Source: Planctomycetaceae bacterium (GTDB lineage: Bacteria > Planctomycetota > Planctomycetia > Planctomycetales > Planctomycetaceae). Taken from it: DNA of 64,000 nucleotides. The notes below the pieces were generated by a model. The model was not told the DNA's origin. It saw nothing but the letters and a program-made list of their open reading frames with translations, and ran no database searches. The stretch is from the NCBI GenBank assembly GCA_018699955.1, contig JABISG010000109.1, positions 1 through 64,000 of the forward strand, read 5' to 3'. Positions 48,386 to 58,281 of this stretch are shown here, one piece after another (the stretch's first letter is position 1; every line of letters starts with the position of its first letter). A program made the translations under genes and the position numbers.

Positions 48386-51300
48386 ATGAATTACCCGCTT
48401 TGCGCACTGCTGCTGGCATGCACGCTTGCGACAAATAATGCACAGGCTGCCGATCCCACAGGCGATCTCGGCAAACGCGATCCGATTGATGCACTCTCGG
48501 GACTCGATGTCGGCGATGGCCTGCAGGCGGAATTATTCGCCGCCGAGCCGATGCTGCTCAGCCCGTCGAATATCGACGTCGATCATCGCGGTCGCATCTG
48601 GGTTTGTGAAGTGGTGAACTATCGGAAGTTCGCCAACAAGAACAACCCCTTCCGCGAAAAAGGGGACCGTATTCTCATCCTCGAAGACTACGACCAGGAC
48701 GGGAAGATCGACAAGAAATCGGTATTTTACCAGGGACGCGACATCGATTCGGCCCACGGCGTTTGCGTGCTGGGCAACACGGTACTCGTCTCGGCTCTCG
48801 ATAAGGTGCTGATCCTCACCGACACCGATGGCGACGAGAAGGCAGACGTCAAGAAGGTGCTGTTCAGCGGAATCTCCGGTTCGCAGCACGATCACGGCAT
48901 TCACTCGTTCAGCTTCGGACCCGATGGCCGGCTGTATTTCAACTTTGGGAACGTCGGCAAGCAGATCAAAGACAAGGACGGCAAACCGATCGTCGATAAG
49001 GCAGGCAACGTCGTCACCGCCGACCGCAAACCGTATCAAGAAGGAATGGTCTTCCGCTGCAATCTGGATGGCAGCAACTTGGAAACACTCGGTTGGAATT
49101 TCCGCAACAACTGGGAAGTGGCCGTCGATTCCTTCGGCACATTATGGCAAAGCGATAACGACGACGACGGCAACCGCGGCGTGCGAATCAACTTCGTGAT
49201 GGAATTTGGCAACTACGGCTACAAAGACGAACTGACCGGAGCCGGCTGGAGAGAACCACGAACCGGCATGCACGAGGAAATCCCCAAACGCCACTGGCAT
49301 TTGAGGGACCCCGGTGTTGTCCCCAACCTGCTGCAAACCGGCGCCGGTTCGCCGACAGGCATCATGATCTATGAAGGAAAATTGCTACCCAAGAAGTTTC
49401 ACAACCAGATCATTCATACCGATGCCGGCCCAAATATCGTGCGGTCATACCCTGTAAGAAATGACGGCGCCGGCTACAAGGCTGAGACCGTGAACATTCT
49501 CGACGGAGCGCGCGACAAATGGTTCCGACCGTCCGATGTATGTGTTGCACCCGATGGATCGTTGATCATCGCCGACTGGTACGATCCTGGCGTCGGCGGT
49601 CACCGCATGGGCGATCCGCAACGCGGACGGCTATTCCGCATCACACCGAAAGGCCACAAGGGTTACGTGATTCCCAGGTACGATTTTGAAACCGTCGATG
49701 GGGCGATCAAGGCGTTACAAAGTCCGAATCTTTCGGCCCGGCATCTGGCATGGACTGCGCTCCACAAAATGCAGACAAAAGCAGAACCAGCTTTGTCGAA
49801 ATTGTACTCGAGTAGCGACAACCCCCGCTTCCGCGCCCGCGCCTTGTGGCTGCTGGGACAGATCGAAGATCGCGGCGAACTGTCTGTTTCCAATGCATTG
49901 AAAGACAAAGACCCCAACATCCGCATCACCGGTTTGCGGCTGGCGCGATTGCTTGGCCTCGAATTGGAGCCAATCATCAAGCGATTGGTCAGCGACCCGT
50001 CGGCACACGTGCGTCGCGAATGCACGATTGCGTTGCGTGAAATCGATGCCGACGATGCAACGCCGTTGTGGGTTGAGTTGGCAACGCGTCATCAAGCGGG
50101 CGACCGCTGGTCGCTCGAAGCGCTCGGCATCGCAGCACGCGGTCGTTGGGATGCCTGCCTGACCGCTTGGTTGGCGGAAGTTGGTGACGACTGGAACAAC
50201 TCCGCAGGACGTGAAATCGTCTGGCGATCGCGGGCAAAACAGTCGCCCACACTGTTGGCCAAATTGCTCGCCGACGACAAGGTTCCCGCAGAAGAACTGT
50301 CAGGTGATCTCCGTGCGTTCGATTTCCTCTCGGGGCCGGAGAAAGACGCCGCGTTGGTCGAGTTGGCGTTTGTGACGAAGTCAAGCAACAAGGAACGGCA
50401 GGCGTTGGTTTCGACGGAGGCAATTTCCCGTCTGCAGGGCTTTGATGTCAACAAGAATCCGCAACACAAAACCGCCCTGAATCGTATCCTCGACGGCGAG
50501 CGCGGAACGGGCCAATTTGTGGAACTGGTTGCGAAATTCAATCTCAAAGAACGATATCCCGAATTGCTGGTGATGGCGCAAGCCCATCCGACTGAGCAAA
50601 TCGGCATCGAGGCGATCCGCATATTGTTGAGCAAGCAGCAGCGCGCATTGATCATTGGTGGCTTGAGCCACAAAGACCCGGAGCTTGCCGGTGCCACCGC
50701 GCAGGCATTGGGTTACTCGGCCAACGGCGAAATCGTCGGCATCTTACTACCGCTGATGGATGATGCTGAAAGGCCCTTGCAACTGCGGCGGCAGGCGGTG
50801 TTGTCGATCGCAAAGATTCGTGGCGGAGCACTCCAACTCGTCAAACGCGCACAAGCGGGCAAGCTCGCAAAACCGCTCAAGCCGGCAGCGGCGGCAGCGC
50901 TACATTCGTCGAGCTTCAACGACGTCAAACAGCAGGCACTGAAGCTGTTCCCACTTCCGCCATCGAAGAACAACAAGCCGCTGCCGTCTCTAGCACAGTT
51001 GGTCAAGATGAAAGGCGACGTCAAAAACGGCCGCGTCGTGTTTAACACCACCGCCACCTGCGCCAAGTGCCACGTCGTGAACGACTTTGGCAAAGAAGTG
51101 GGACCGAACCTGTCGGAAATCGGCAGTAAGTTGAGTCGGCAGGCGTTTTACGATTCGATTCTGTTTCCCAGTGCGGGCATCAGCCACAACTTCGAGACGT
51201 ACACGCTGGTGCTGGAGAGCGGCAACGTGGTCAACGGCATCCTCATCAGCCGCACACCGCAGTCGGTCACCATCAAAGATATCGAAGCGATCACGCGGAC

Positions 51301-51445
51301 CTTCAAGACCTCTGACATTGAGTTGATGAAGAAGGAAAACACCTCGCTGATGCCGGCCGACATTCAGAAACTGGTAACGGCCAAAGAACTGGTCGATATT
51401 GTCGAATACATGTCTACGCTGAAGAAGAAGCCCGGAAAAAAGTAG
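48386..51445 (+). CDS. PVC-type haem-binding CxxCH protein
   Basis: A 1019-residue exported protein built like the one at 42842-46384. The signal peptide is about residues 1-21, the beta-propeller about 35-400 (ALSGLDVGDGLQAELFAAEP, GARDKWFRPSDVCVAPDGSL, GVGGHRMGDPQRGRLFRITP), then HEAT-like repeats (about 430-850) and a C-terminal cytochrome c domain with CAKCHVVNDFGKEVGPNLSE (Cys892, Cys895, His896). It is 109 nt after the DUF1080-ThuA gene and probably co-transcribed. Sugar dehydrogenase activity is inferred from the propeller type only. A hairpin at 51456 follows the stop. Confidence 0.92.
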   Translation: MNYPLCALLLACTLATNNAQAADPTGDLGKRDPIDALSGLDVGDGLQAELFAAEPMLLSPSNIDVDHRGRIWVCEVVNYRKFANKNNPFREKGDRILILEDYDQDGKIDKKSVFYQGRDIDSAHGVCVLGNTVLVSALDKVLILTDTDGDEKADVKKVLFSGISGSQHDHGIHSFSFGPDGRLYFNFGNVGKQIKDKDGKPIVDKAGNVVTADRKPYQEGMVFRCNLDGSNLETLGWNFRNNWEVAVDSFGTLWQSDNDDDGNRGVRINFVMEFGNYGYKDELTGAGWREPRTGMHEEIPKRHWHLRDPGVVPNLLQTGAGSPTGIMIYEGKLLPKKFHNQIIHTDAGPNIVRSYPVRNDGAGYKAETVNILDGARDKWFRPSDVCVAPDGSLIIADWYDPGVGGHRMGDPQRGRLFRITPKGHKGYVIPRYDFETVDGAIKALQSPNLSARHLAWTALHKMQTKAEPALSKLYSSSDNPRFRARALWLLGQIEDRGELSVSNALKDKDPNIRITGLRLARLLGLELEPIIKRLVSDPSAHVRRECTIALREIDADDATPLWVELATRHQAGDRWSLEALGIAARGRWDACLTAWLAEVGDDWNNSAGREIVWRSRAKQSPTLLAKLLADDKVPAEELSGDLRAFDFLSGPEKDAALVELAFVTKSSNKERQALVSTEAISRLQGFDVNKNPQHKTALNRILDGERGTGQFVELVAKFNLKERYPELLVMAQAHPTEQIGIEAIRILLSKQQRALIIGGLSHKDPELAGATAQALGYSANGEIVGILLPLMDDAERPLQLRRQAVLSIAKIRGGALQLVKRAQAGKLAKPLKPAAAAALHSSSFNDVKQQALKLFPLPPSKNNKPLPSLAQLVKMKGDVKNGRVVFNTTATCAKCHVVNDFGKEVGPNLSEIGSKLSRQAFYDSILFPSAGISHNFETYTLVLESGNVVNGILISRTPQSVTIKDIEAITRTFKTSDIELMKKENTSLMPADIQKLVTAKELVDIVEYMSTLKKKPGKK

Positions 51446-51455
51446 GCTGAATTTA

Positions 51456-51478
51456 GCTGCGATGCAACGCATCGCAGC
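51456..51478. terminator. Hairpin after the haem-binding protein gene
   Basis: GCTGCGATGC-AAC-GCATCGCAGC, a perfect 10-bp stem with a 3-nt loop 11 nt after the stop at 51445. It is not followed by a T-run on the plus strand, so factor-independent termination is uncertain. Confidence 0.5.
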
Positions 51479-51650
51479 CGCATTAACGTCGCGTTGCCAA
51501 TTCAGCGCCGCGGTCGCGCTGCGCATCTGGTCTCGCCAGCCAATGGTTGTAAATGCGAGCCACGGGCAGTATCTTTGCGAACGCCCTTCGACCACAATTG
51601 CTCGCCCTTGGCAGCGGCGTTCACTCTATACTGACAGCGAGGAACACATC

Positions 51651-52850
<1,200 letters not shown>

Positions 52851-52878
52851 TAGTTCGCCTTTCCCCCTTCATTAATGG

Positions 52879-52937
52879 GCGCCACTGGCGTGTCGCCAGT
52901 GCCTACCGTATTGCACTGGCGACACGCCAGTGGCACC
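52879..52937. repeat. GTGCCACTGGCG inverted repeat, copy 1
   Basis: Arms of 24 nt with one mismatch (GCGCCACTGGCGTGTCGCCA.. / ..GCGACACGCCAGTGGCAC) around an 11-nt spacer with TACCG. Each arm is itself a small palindrome (ACTGGCG-TGT-CGCCAGT). It ends 17 nt before the symporter start codon. Confidence 0.8.
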
Positions 52938-52953
52938 TGACAGGAAGTCACAC

Positions 52954-54579
52954 ATGAAGAAACTCGCGCTGCACTATCAGATTCTGATCGCGATGGTGCT
53001 GGGGGCGGTGATTGGCGTTCTCGTCAATCCCGGCGATGTCCAGTTGGACGATGCCGCGGTAACGATTACTGCAGCGGGTACTGCATTGGACGACAGAATC
53101 CATGTCAGGACGGATATCGGCGAATCGATTCGAGTCGATATATTTTCCAGCGGAGATGCGTTTGAGGCTCAGTACCCCGGATTTTTCCAGCTCGCTGAAT
53201 CGTGGAGCGATGATGGTGACGACGGCCCGTTGACAATCAAAGTCACCGGTCGGCACGTGCATCTCACCGAAGATGGCCGCAGCATCGACGTGATGTACAC
53301 CCGCAATTTGAATGGCCGAAAATTCGTTTCCAAGAGTTCCGCCTCCAACGCAGCCGAATTTAAGTCGAAGTTTCCGCAGTGGACGCAACTCTACGACGAA
53401 CACGGCGGGGGTATCGTTTCGCAGGTGACGCGCTGGTCGCGGTTCGTCGGCGACATGTTCCTGCGGCTGCTGAAGATGATCACCGTGCCGTTAATTATCA
53501 CATCGCTGGTGACGGGAGTCGCCGGACTGGGAAAAACGTCGAGGCTGGGTACGATGTTCGGCAAGACAATGTTGTACTACCTGACGACCAGCCTGCTGGC
53601 CATTGTGACCGGGATTGTGATTGTGAATCTCGTCCAGCCTGGAGTCGGTGCCGACATTCCCGGAACGAGCGGCAAGAGCGCCATCGCCGATCAACAACAG
53701 TCGCTAACGGGCGTACTCGTCGATCAAGTGCAGGCGATGGTACCGGAGAACCCGATCCACTCCATCGCCAACGGCGATTTTCTGTCGATCATTGTCTTCA
53801 GTATTCTGTTAGGAATTTTCATCATTCGCACGGGAGGGGATAGCGGCGAGCGGCTGAGAGGTTTTTTTGAGGCCGGCTTCGAAGTGATGATGCAGATGAC
53901 GCTGTTCATCATCAGCCTGGCACCGATTGGGGTGTTCGCGTTCATGCTGTTCGCAACCGCTTCACAAGGGTTGGAAATCTTCCGCATTCTGGCGTGGTAT
54001 ATGCTTGCCGTCTTTTTGGCGCTGCTCGTCCATGCGACGATTACATTGCCGTTGATCGTCAAGTTTGTCGCTCGCCGTTCACCGCTCGATTATGCACGAG
54101 CGATGAGTCCGGCTTTGATGACCGCGTTCTCGACGGCATCGTCAAACGGAACTCTTCCGTTGACAATCACGTGTGTCGAAGAGCGGGCCGGCGTGTCGAA
54201 CCGGGTCAGTTCATTCGTGTTGCCGTTGGGGGCGACCATCAACATGGACGGTACGGCACTCTATGAAGCGGTCGCCGTACTGTTCATCGCCCAAGGCTAC
54301 GCCACCGTGCACCCCGAGTTTCACTTGACGCTCGGCATGCAGGTGGTGGTTGCGTTGACGGCGCTATTGGCCAGCGTGGGAGCGGCCGGCATTCCACATG
54401 CGGGACTGGTGATGATGCTGATTGTGCTAGATGCGGTTGGATTGCCTACCGAAGCACAGGGAGTCATCATCGCCGTCGATCGCGTGCTCGACATGTGTCG
54501 CACGTCGGTCAACGTCTGGAGCGATTCGTGCGGCTGTGCGGTGATGGACCGATTTGAGAAGGTGGCCCCGCAACCGTAA
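52954..54579 (+). CDS. SLC1-family dicarboxylate/amino acid:cation symporter with inserted domain
   Basis: A 541-residue membrane symporter of the glutamate/C4-dicarboxylate family. SLC1 hallmarks: MFLRLLKMITVPLIITSLVT, AFSTASSNGTLPLTI (HP1), NMDGTALYEA (helix 7), SVGAAGIPHAGLVMMLIVLD (HP2) and DRVLDMCRTSVNVWSDSCGC (helix 8, with the Arg that favours acidic substrates). Between helix 1 and the LLKM helix there is an unusual hydrophilic stretch of about 120 residues (about 28-150: IRVDIFSSGDAFEAQYPGFF, KVTGRHVHLTEDGRSIDVMY), far longer than in GltPh. It should face the periplasm. AGGAAG precedes the ATG at 52954. Confidence 0.92.
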   Translation: MKKLALHYQILIAMVLGAVIGVLVNPGDVQLDDAAVTITAAGTALDDRIHVRTDIGESIRVDIFSSGDAFEAQYPGFFQLAESWSDDGDDGPLTIKVTGRHVHLTEDGRSIDVMYTRNLNGRKFVSKSSASNAAEFKSKFPQWTQLYDEHGGGIVSQVTRWSRFVGDMFLRLLKMITVPLIITSLVTGVAGLGKTSRLGTMFGKTMLYYLTTSLLAIVTGIVIVNLVQPGVGADIPGTSGKSAIADQQQSLTGVLVDQVQAMVPENPIHSIANGDFLSIIVFSILLGIFIIRTGGDSGERLRGFFEAGFEVMMQMTLFIISLAPIGVFAFMLFATASQGLEIFRILAWYMLAVFLALLVHATITLPLIVKFVARRSPLDYARAMSPALMTAFSTASSNGTLPLTITCVEERAGVSNRVSSFVLPLGATINMDGTALYEAVAVLFIAQGYATVHPEFHLTLGMQVVVALTALLASVGAAGIPHAGLVMMLIVLDAVGLPTEAQGVIIAVDRVLDMCRTSVNVWSDSCGCAVMDRFEKVAPQP

Positions 54580-54883
54580 CCCGCCGCTGGGGCGTATCCA
54601 TATCGACGTATCGATACGCACAGCTGCATTTAGCCGCAGGGCTTGCCCAGCGTTTCGTCGGTCACCCTGTGATTGACACGTCCCGCCAGCGGGACAGCTA
54701 AATGGACCGTCGAAATCAGGGTTTTCCTGAAAAATCGCCCCGGAAAACTGCTAATGACCTGAACCGCCGGTTTTCGCTAGAATCCCGCGAGTCGATGGAC
54801 TTCCCGACGACGCAGCTGCGTCATCCATAAGCGCGGGAATGATCTGAGAAATGACACGTGGGGTGCAACTGATGGAGCGTAGC
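54580..54883. other. Intergenic region and leader of the TlpA-like gene
   Basis: No gene. It holds GTCCCGC-CA-GCGGGAC (54680-54695), a promoter-like ATGACC (54754-54759) and TAGAAT (54778-54783) pair with 18-bp spacing, and a 56-nt structured segment (54783-54838) with three nested pairings: TCCCGCG/CGCGGGA, ATGGA/TCCAT and GACGCAG/CTGCGTC. Confidence 0.55.
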
Positions 54884-56782
54884 ATGGCGAGCCGATCAAG
54901 AAGTGCTGTGGCAACGTTGGGTTTGCTGCTGTTTTGTGCCGCTGCCGAAGCCGCCGATCCGCCATCGGTCAAGCTGGCGTTGTCGTTCAAGCCAGCGCAG
55001 AAGAACGTCGAGATGGAAACGCCTGCGGCCGACGAACTCGGCAGATGCCAGGTCAAAGTCGAACGAACAGGCAAGTCGTCGGGTTGGGTGGTCTACGGTC
55101 CTGCGGGACAAACTCTTCGCCGTTATGCCGACACCAACGGCGATAACGTGGTCGATCAATGGCAGTACTACCAGAACGGACTGGAGGTCTACCGCGACAT
55201 CGATAGCAACTTCAACAACAAGATCGATCAGTCCCGCTGGTTGAACATGGCCGGCTCTCGATGGGGACTCGACACCAATGAAGACGGTAAGATAGACGTC
55301 TGGAAAGCGATTTCGGCCGAGGAGGCAAGCCGCGAAGTCGTTCAAGCGCTCGTCGCGGGTAATGAGGCTGCCTTGTCGGCGTTATTGGTCAATGCCGATG
55401 ATCTGAAGTCACTGGGGTTGAACAAGACACTTTCTTCCAAGATTCTCGAAGCCGTCGCCGATCCGGCAAAGAAGATGCGTGCCGCGATGACCGGTTCGAA
55501 AACGCTGACGACAAGAACTCGTTGGATGCGTTTCGACAGTTTGATGCCGAGTACCATACCGGCAGATGAAAACGTCAACAGCACCGACCTGACCGTATAC
55601 GAAAACGCGATGGCAATTGTTGAGACCGGAGGAAAGTCGGGACTGCTGCAGATTGGTGAAATGGTGCGCATCGGCCAGACCTGGAAGCTGACGCAGATTC
55701 CACAGCCGTTGGAAGGCAATTCCATTCAAGTCACCATCGGCGGCTTTTTGATGCAGCCGGCATTAGCCGGCGGACCGACTCCGGGCGATATTTCGCCGGA
55801 AGTCCGCACGTTGCTTCTGGAACTGCAAAAACTCGATGCGGCCAGCCCGACACCAACGGCGGGTGCTGCGGAACTCACCAAATACAACATCAAACGTGCC
55901 GACTTGCTAGCAGCCCTGACGGCCGCTTCATCCACTGCCCAGGAACGCGAACAATGGACGCGGCAAATGGTGGACGGTATTGCCGCGGCCGTGCAAAGTG
56001 GGACGTATCCCCAAGGAATCGATCGGCTGGCAACGATTCTGTCCGATGTCCGCAAGACGCCCGGTTCGCCGTTGGTTGCTTATGTTACCTACCGACAGTT
56101 GCTGGCCGACTTCAGTCTCAAGATGCAAAACACGCCGGCGTCGAAACGGCCCGATGTGCAGAAACAGTGGCTCAAGGAATTGGAAGACTTCGCGGGCGAT
56201 TTCCCCGATGCATCGGACACGCCGGACGCGATGTTGCAGTTGGCCATTGCCGAGGAATTTGGCGGTGAAGAAAAAACCGCCCGCGGGTGGTACGACAAGG
56301 TCGCAGGCAAGTTCTCACAAACCGAGGCAGGCGCACGCGCGACCGGTGCCCTTCGGCGGTTGGATCTCGTCGGCAAACCATTTCGTTTCAGCGCGGCGGG
56401 TCTGAGCGGTGGCACGATCGACGCCGGCGATTACCGTGGCAAGGTGCTGCTCGTGCTCTTCTGGTCGACGTGGTGTAAGCCATGTACCGAAGACCTGCCG
56501 CAGATCAGCGAATTGTACAAGCAGTATCGCAGCAAGGGATTCGAAATCGTCGGCATCAACCTCGACTCGACGACCGATCCGGTTGGCAGCTATTTGAAAC
56601 AGCACAAAGTGACGTGGCCGCAGATTCACGAACCGGGCGGACTCGACAGCCGGCCGGCGCGTGAATTCGGAATCATTTCTTTGCCGACGATGTTCGTTAT
56701 CGACAAGACAGGCAAAACAGTCGCCCGCAACACTTCTGTTGATGACTTGAAGAAACAGCTTCCCGAGTTGTTGAAGAAGTGA
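54884..56782 (+). CDS. Exported TlpA/ResA-like thioredoxin with calcium-loop repeats
   Basis: A 632-residue exported protein. Signal peptide about 1-24. Residues about 80-150 hold three EF-hand/dockerin-like loops, DTNGDNVVDQW, DIDSNFNNKIDQSRW and DTNEDGKIDVW, likely Ca2+-binding. A mid-region of about 300 helical residues follows, then a C-terminal TlpA/ResA thioredoxin domain (about 500-632) with LFWSTWCKPCTEDLPQI (Cys531, Cys534) and LPTMFVIDKTG (cis-Pro). This domain reduces extracytoplasmic disulfides, e.g. in apocytochrome c. ATG at 54884 chosen for GGAG 6 nt upstream; ATGs at 54851 and 54872 are in frame. Confidence 0.88.
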   Translation: MASRSRSAVATLGLLLFCAAAEAADPPSVKLALSFKPAQKNVEMETPAADELGRCQVKVERTGKSSGWVVYGPAGQTLRRYADTNGDNVVDQWQYYQNGLEVYRDIDSNFNNKIDQSRWLNMAGSRWGLDTNEDGKIDVWKAISAEEASREVVQALVAGNEAALSALLVNADDLKSLGLNKTLSSKILEAVADPAKKMRAAMTGSKTLTTRTRWMRFDSLMPSTIPADENVNSTDLTVYENAMAIVETGGKSGLLQIGEMVRIGQTWKLTQIPQPLEGNSIQVTIGGFLMQPALAGGPTPGDISPEVRTLLLELQKLDAASPTPTAGAAELTKYNIKRADLLAALTAASSTAQEREQWTRQMVDGIAAAVQSGTYPQGIDRLATILSDVRKTPGSPLVAYVTYRQLLADFSLKMQNTPASKRPDVQKQWLKELEDFAGDFPDASDTPDAMLQLAIAEEFGGEEKTARGWYDKVAGKFSQTEAGARATGALRRLDLVGKPFRFSAAGLSGGTIDAGDYRGKVLLVLFWSTWCKPCTEDLPQISELYKQYRSKGFEIVGINLDSTTDPVGSYLKQHKVTWPQIHEPGGLDSRPAREFGIISLPTMFVIDKTGKTVARNTSVDDLKKQLPELLKK

Positions 56783-56830
56783 TTCGCTCGCGGATGGCTT
56801 AACCGTTCCAGGGTTCGATCGTCGGGTTGG

Positions 56831-56890
56831 GGTGCCACTGGCGTGTCGCCAGTGTTTACCGCGCTGCACTGGCGACACGCCAGTGGCACC
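56831..56890. repeat. GTGCCACTGGCG inverted repeat, copy 2
   Basis: Perfect 24-nt arms (GGTGCCACTGGCGTGTCGCC.. / ..GGCGACACGCCAGTGGCACC) around TTTACCGCGCT-like spacer. Same family as 52879-52937, again just upstream of a plus-strand gene. A partial copy (GGTGCCACTGGCG) is at 58211-58223. Confidence 0.82.
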
Positions 56891-56927
56891 CGTTTGTCGC
56901 GGATTGACAGGATAGCAAAAGACCACG

Positions 56928-58175
56928 ATGCAGCCGATTCTGAAACGCGTTCGACATGGTGTGGCGAATGTAGTTAAGGGGATGGTCATCAATCACCACC
57001 ATCGTTCCGGTGCGCTGCTGTTCAGCGACACGACGCTGCGAGACGGCGAGCAAATGCCCGGTGCGACGCTCGAACCCGACGACAAATTGCAAATTGCCCG
57101 CGCTCTGGAAGCGTTGGGCGTGCATTCTCTCGACGCCGGTTTCCCCGCGTCTTCACAGGCCGACATTGAAGCGATCCGCCGAATGGCGGGTGTGATCAAG
57201 AAGCCCGTACTCACGGCCCTCTGCCGCACGATGCGAGGCGATATTGACGCTGCTGAAGAAGCCCTCAGCGATGTTGCGTTTGGGAAGCGAGGCGTCAGTC
57301 TGTTTTGCGGGACCAGTCCGCTGCATCGCGAACACAAGTTGAATAAGAGTCGAGCCGAAGTGCTGGAGATCATTACCGACACCGTGGCCTATGCGGCCGA
57401 GCGGTTTGTCATTGTCGCCTTCAGCCCGGAAGACGCCAGTCGGACCGAAATCGATTACTTATGTGAAACGTATCGCAATGCGATCGATGCCGGTGCGACA
57501 ACCATCGGCTTTCCCGATACGGTCGGCCTGTTGACGCCGGAGAAAGCGCGGGACTTCATTCGCCGCATTCAGGATGGCGTGCCAAACATCGAGAAGGCAT
57601 TGCTAGCCGTTCATTTCCACAACGATTTGGGATTGGCCGTTGCCAACACGCTGGCATGCGTTGAGGAAGGCGTCAACGTGGTGCAGTGTACGATCAACGG
57701 CATTGGCGAGCGGGCCGGCAATGCCGCGCTGGAAGAAGTCGCAATGGCAGTCGCGCTGAATCCCGACCAGTACGATCGCACGGTCAGCATCGACACGACA
57801 CGGTTGGCCCCGTTATGCAAAATGGTGGCGGAATTGACCGGAGTCCCACTCCCGACCAACAAGCCGATTGGCGGGGACAATATTTTTGCCAGCGAGGCCG
57901 GCATTCATCAGGACGGGTTGCTCAAGAACCCCGATACCTATCTGCCCTACCGTCCAGAGCAGGTGGGGGCCGATGGGATCAAACTGATCATCGGCCGACA
58001 CAGCGGCCGCCGTGCCGTCGCGCATCGGCTGGGTGAACTGGGGATTGAAGCAACCGAAGCGGAAGTGCTCGATCTGTTGGAAGCGATCAAGCGGCTGCCC
58101 AAAGGAGTGACTGTCGATGACGCCCGCCTGCGCGAGTTGTCTGGACTACTTGGGACTACACCAACACTGGATTAG
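56928..58175 (+). CDS. 2-isopropylmalate synthase-like enzyme lacking the regulatory domain
   Basis: A 415-residue HMGL-like TIM-barrel aldolase. Substrate- and metal-binding motifs are [35 protein letters not shown] (HxH) and [16 protein letters not shown]. The C-terminal part matches the LeuA accessory region ([16 protein letters not shown]), but the allosteric leucine-binding domain of full LeuA (about 510 residues) is missing. It could be a leucine-insensitive isopropylmalate synthase, or a homocitrate- or citramalate-type synthase. The ATG at 56928 lacks a good ribosome site; 56982 is an in-frame alternative. Confidence 0.85.
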   Translation: MQPILKRVRHGVANVVKGMVINHHHRSGALLFSDTTLRDGEQMPGATLEPDDKLQIARALEALGVHSLDAGFPASSQADIEAIRRMAGVIKKPVLTALCRTMRGDIDAAEEALSDVAFGKRGVSLFCGTSPLHREHKLNKSRAEVLEIITDTVAYAAERFVIVAFSPEDASRTEIDYLCETYRNAIDAGATTIGFPDTVGLLTPEKARDFIRRIQDGVPNIEKALLAVHFHNDLGLAVANTLACVEEGVNVVQCTINGIGERAGNAALEEVAMAVALNPDQYDRTVSIDTTRLAPLCKMVAELTGVPLPTNKPIGGDNIFASEAGIHQDGLLKNPDTYLPYRPEQVGADGIKLIIGRHSGRRAVAHRLGELGIEATEAEVLDLLEAIKRLPKGVTVDDARLRELSGLLGTTPTLD

Positions 58176-58234
58176 TCGGTTGGGTGTCGCTGGATTCGAC
58201 TCATGAATTGGGTGCCACTGGCGCAGCGATTCGC

Positions 58235-58258
58235 AGTGACCGCCTTCATGCGGTCACT
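58235..58258. repeat. Hairpin between convergent genes
   Basis: AGTGACCGC-CTTCAT-GCGGTCACT, a perfect 9-bp stem between the stops at 58175 (+) and 58282 (-), so it may act for both strands. Confidence 0.55.
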
Positions 58259-58281
58259 ACGAACCTGTTGATATCGCGCTA

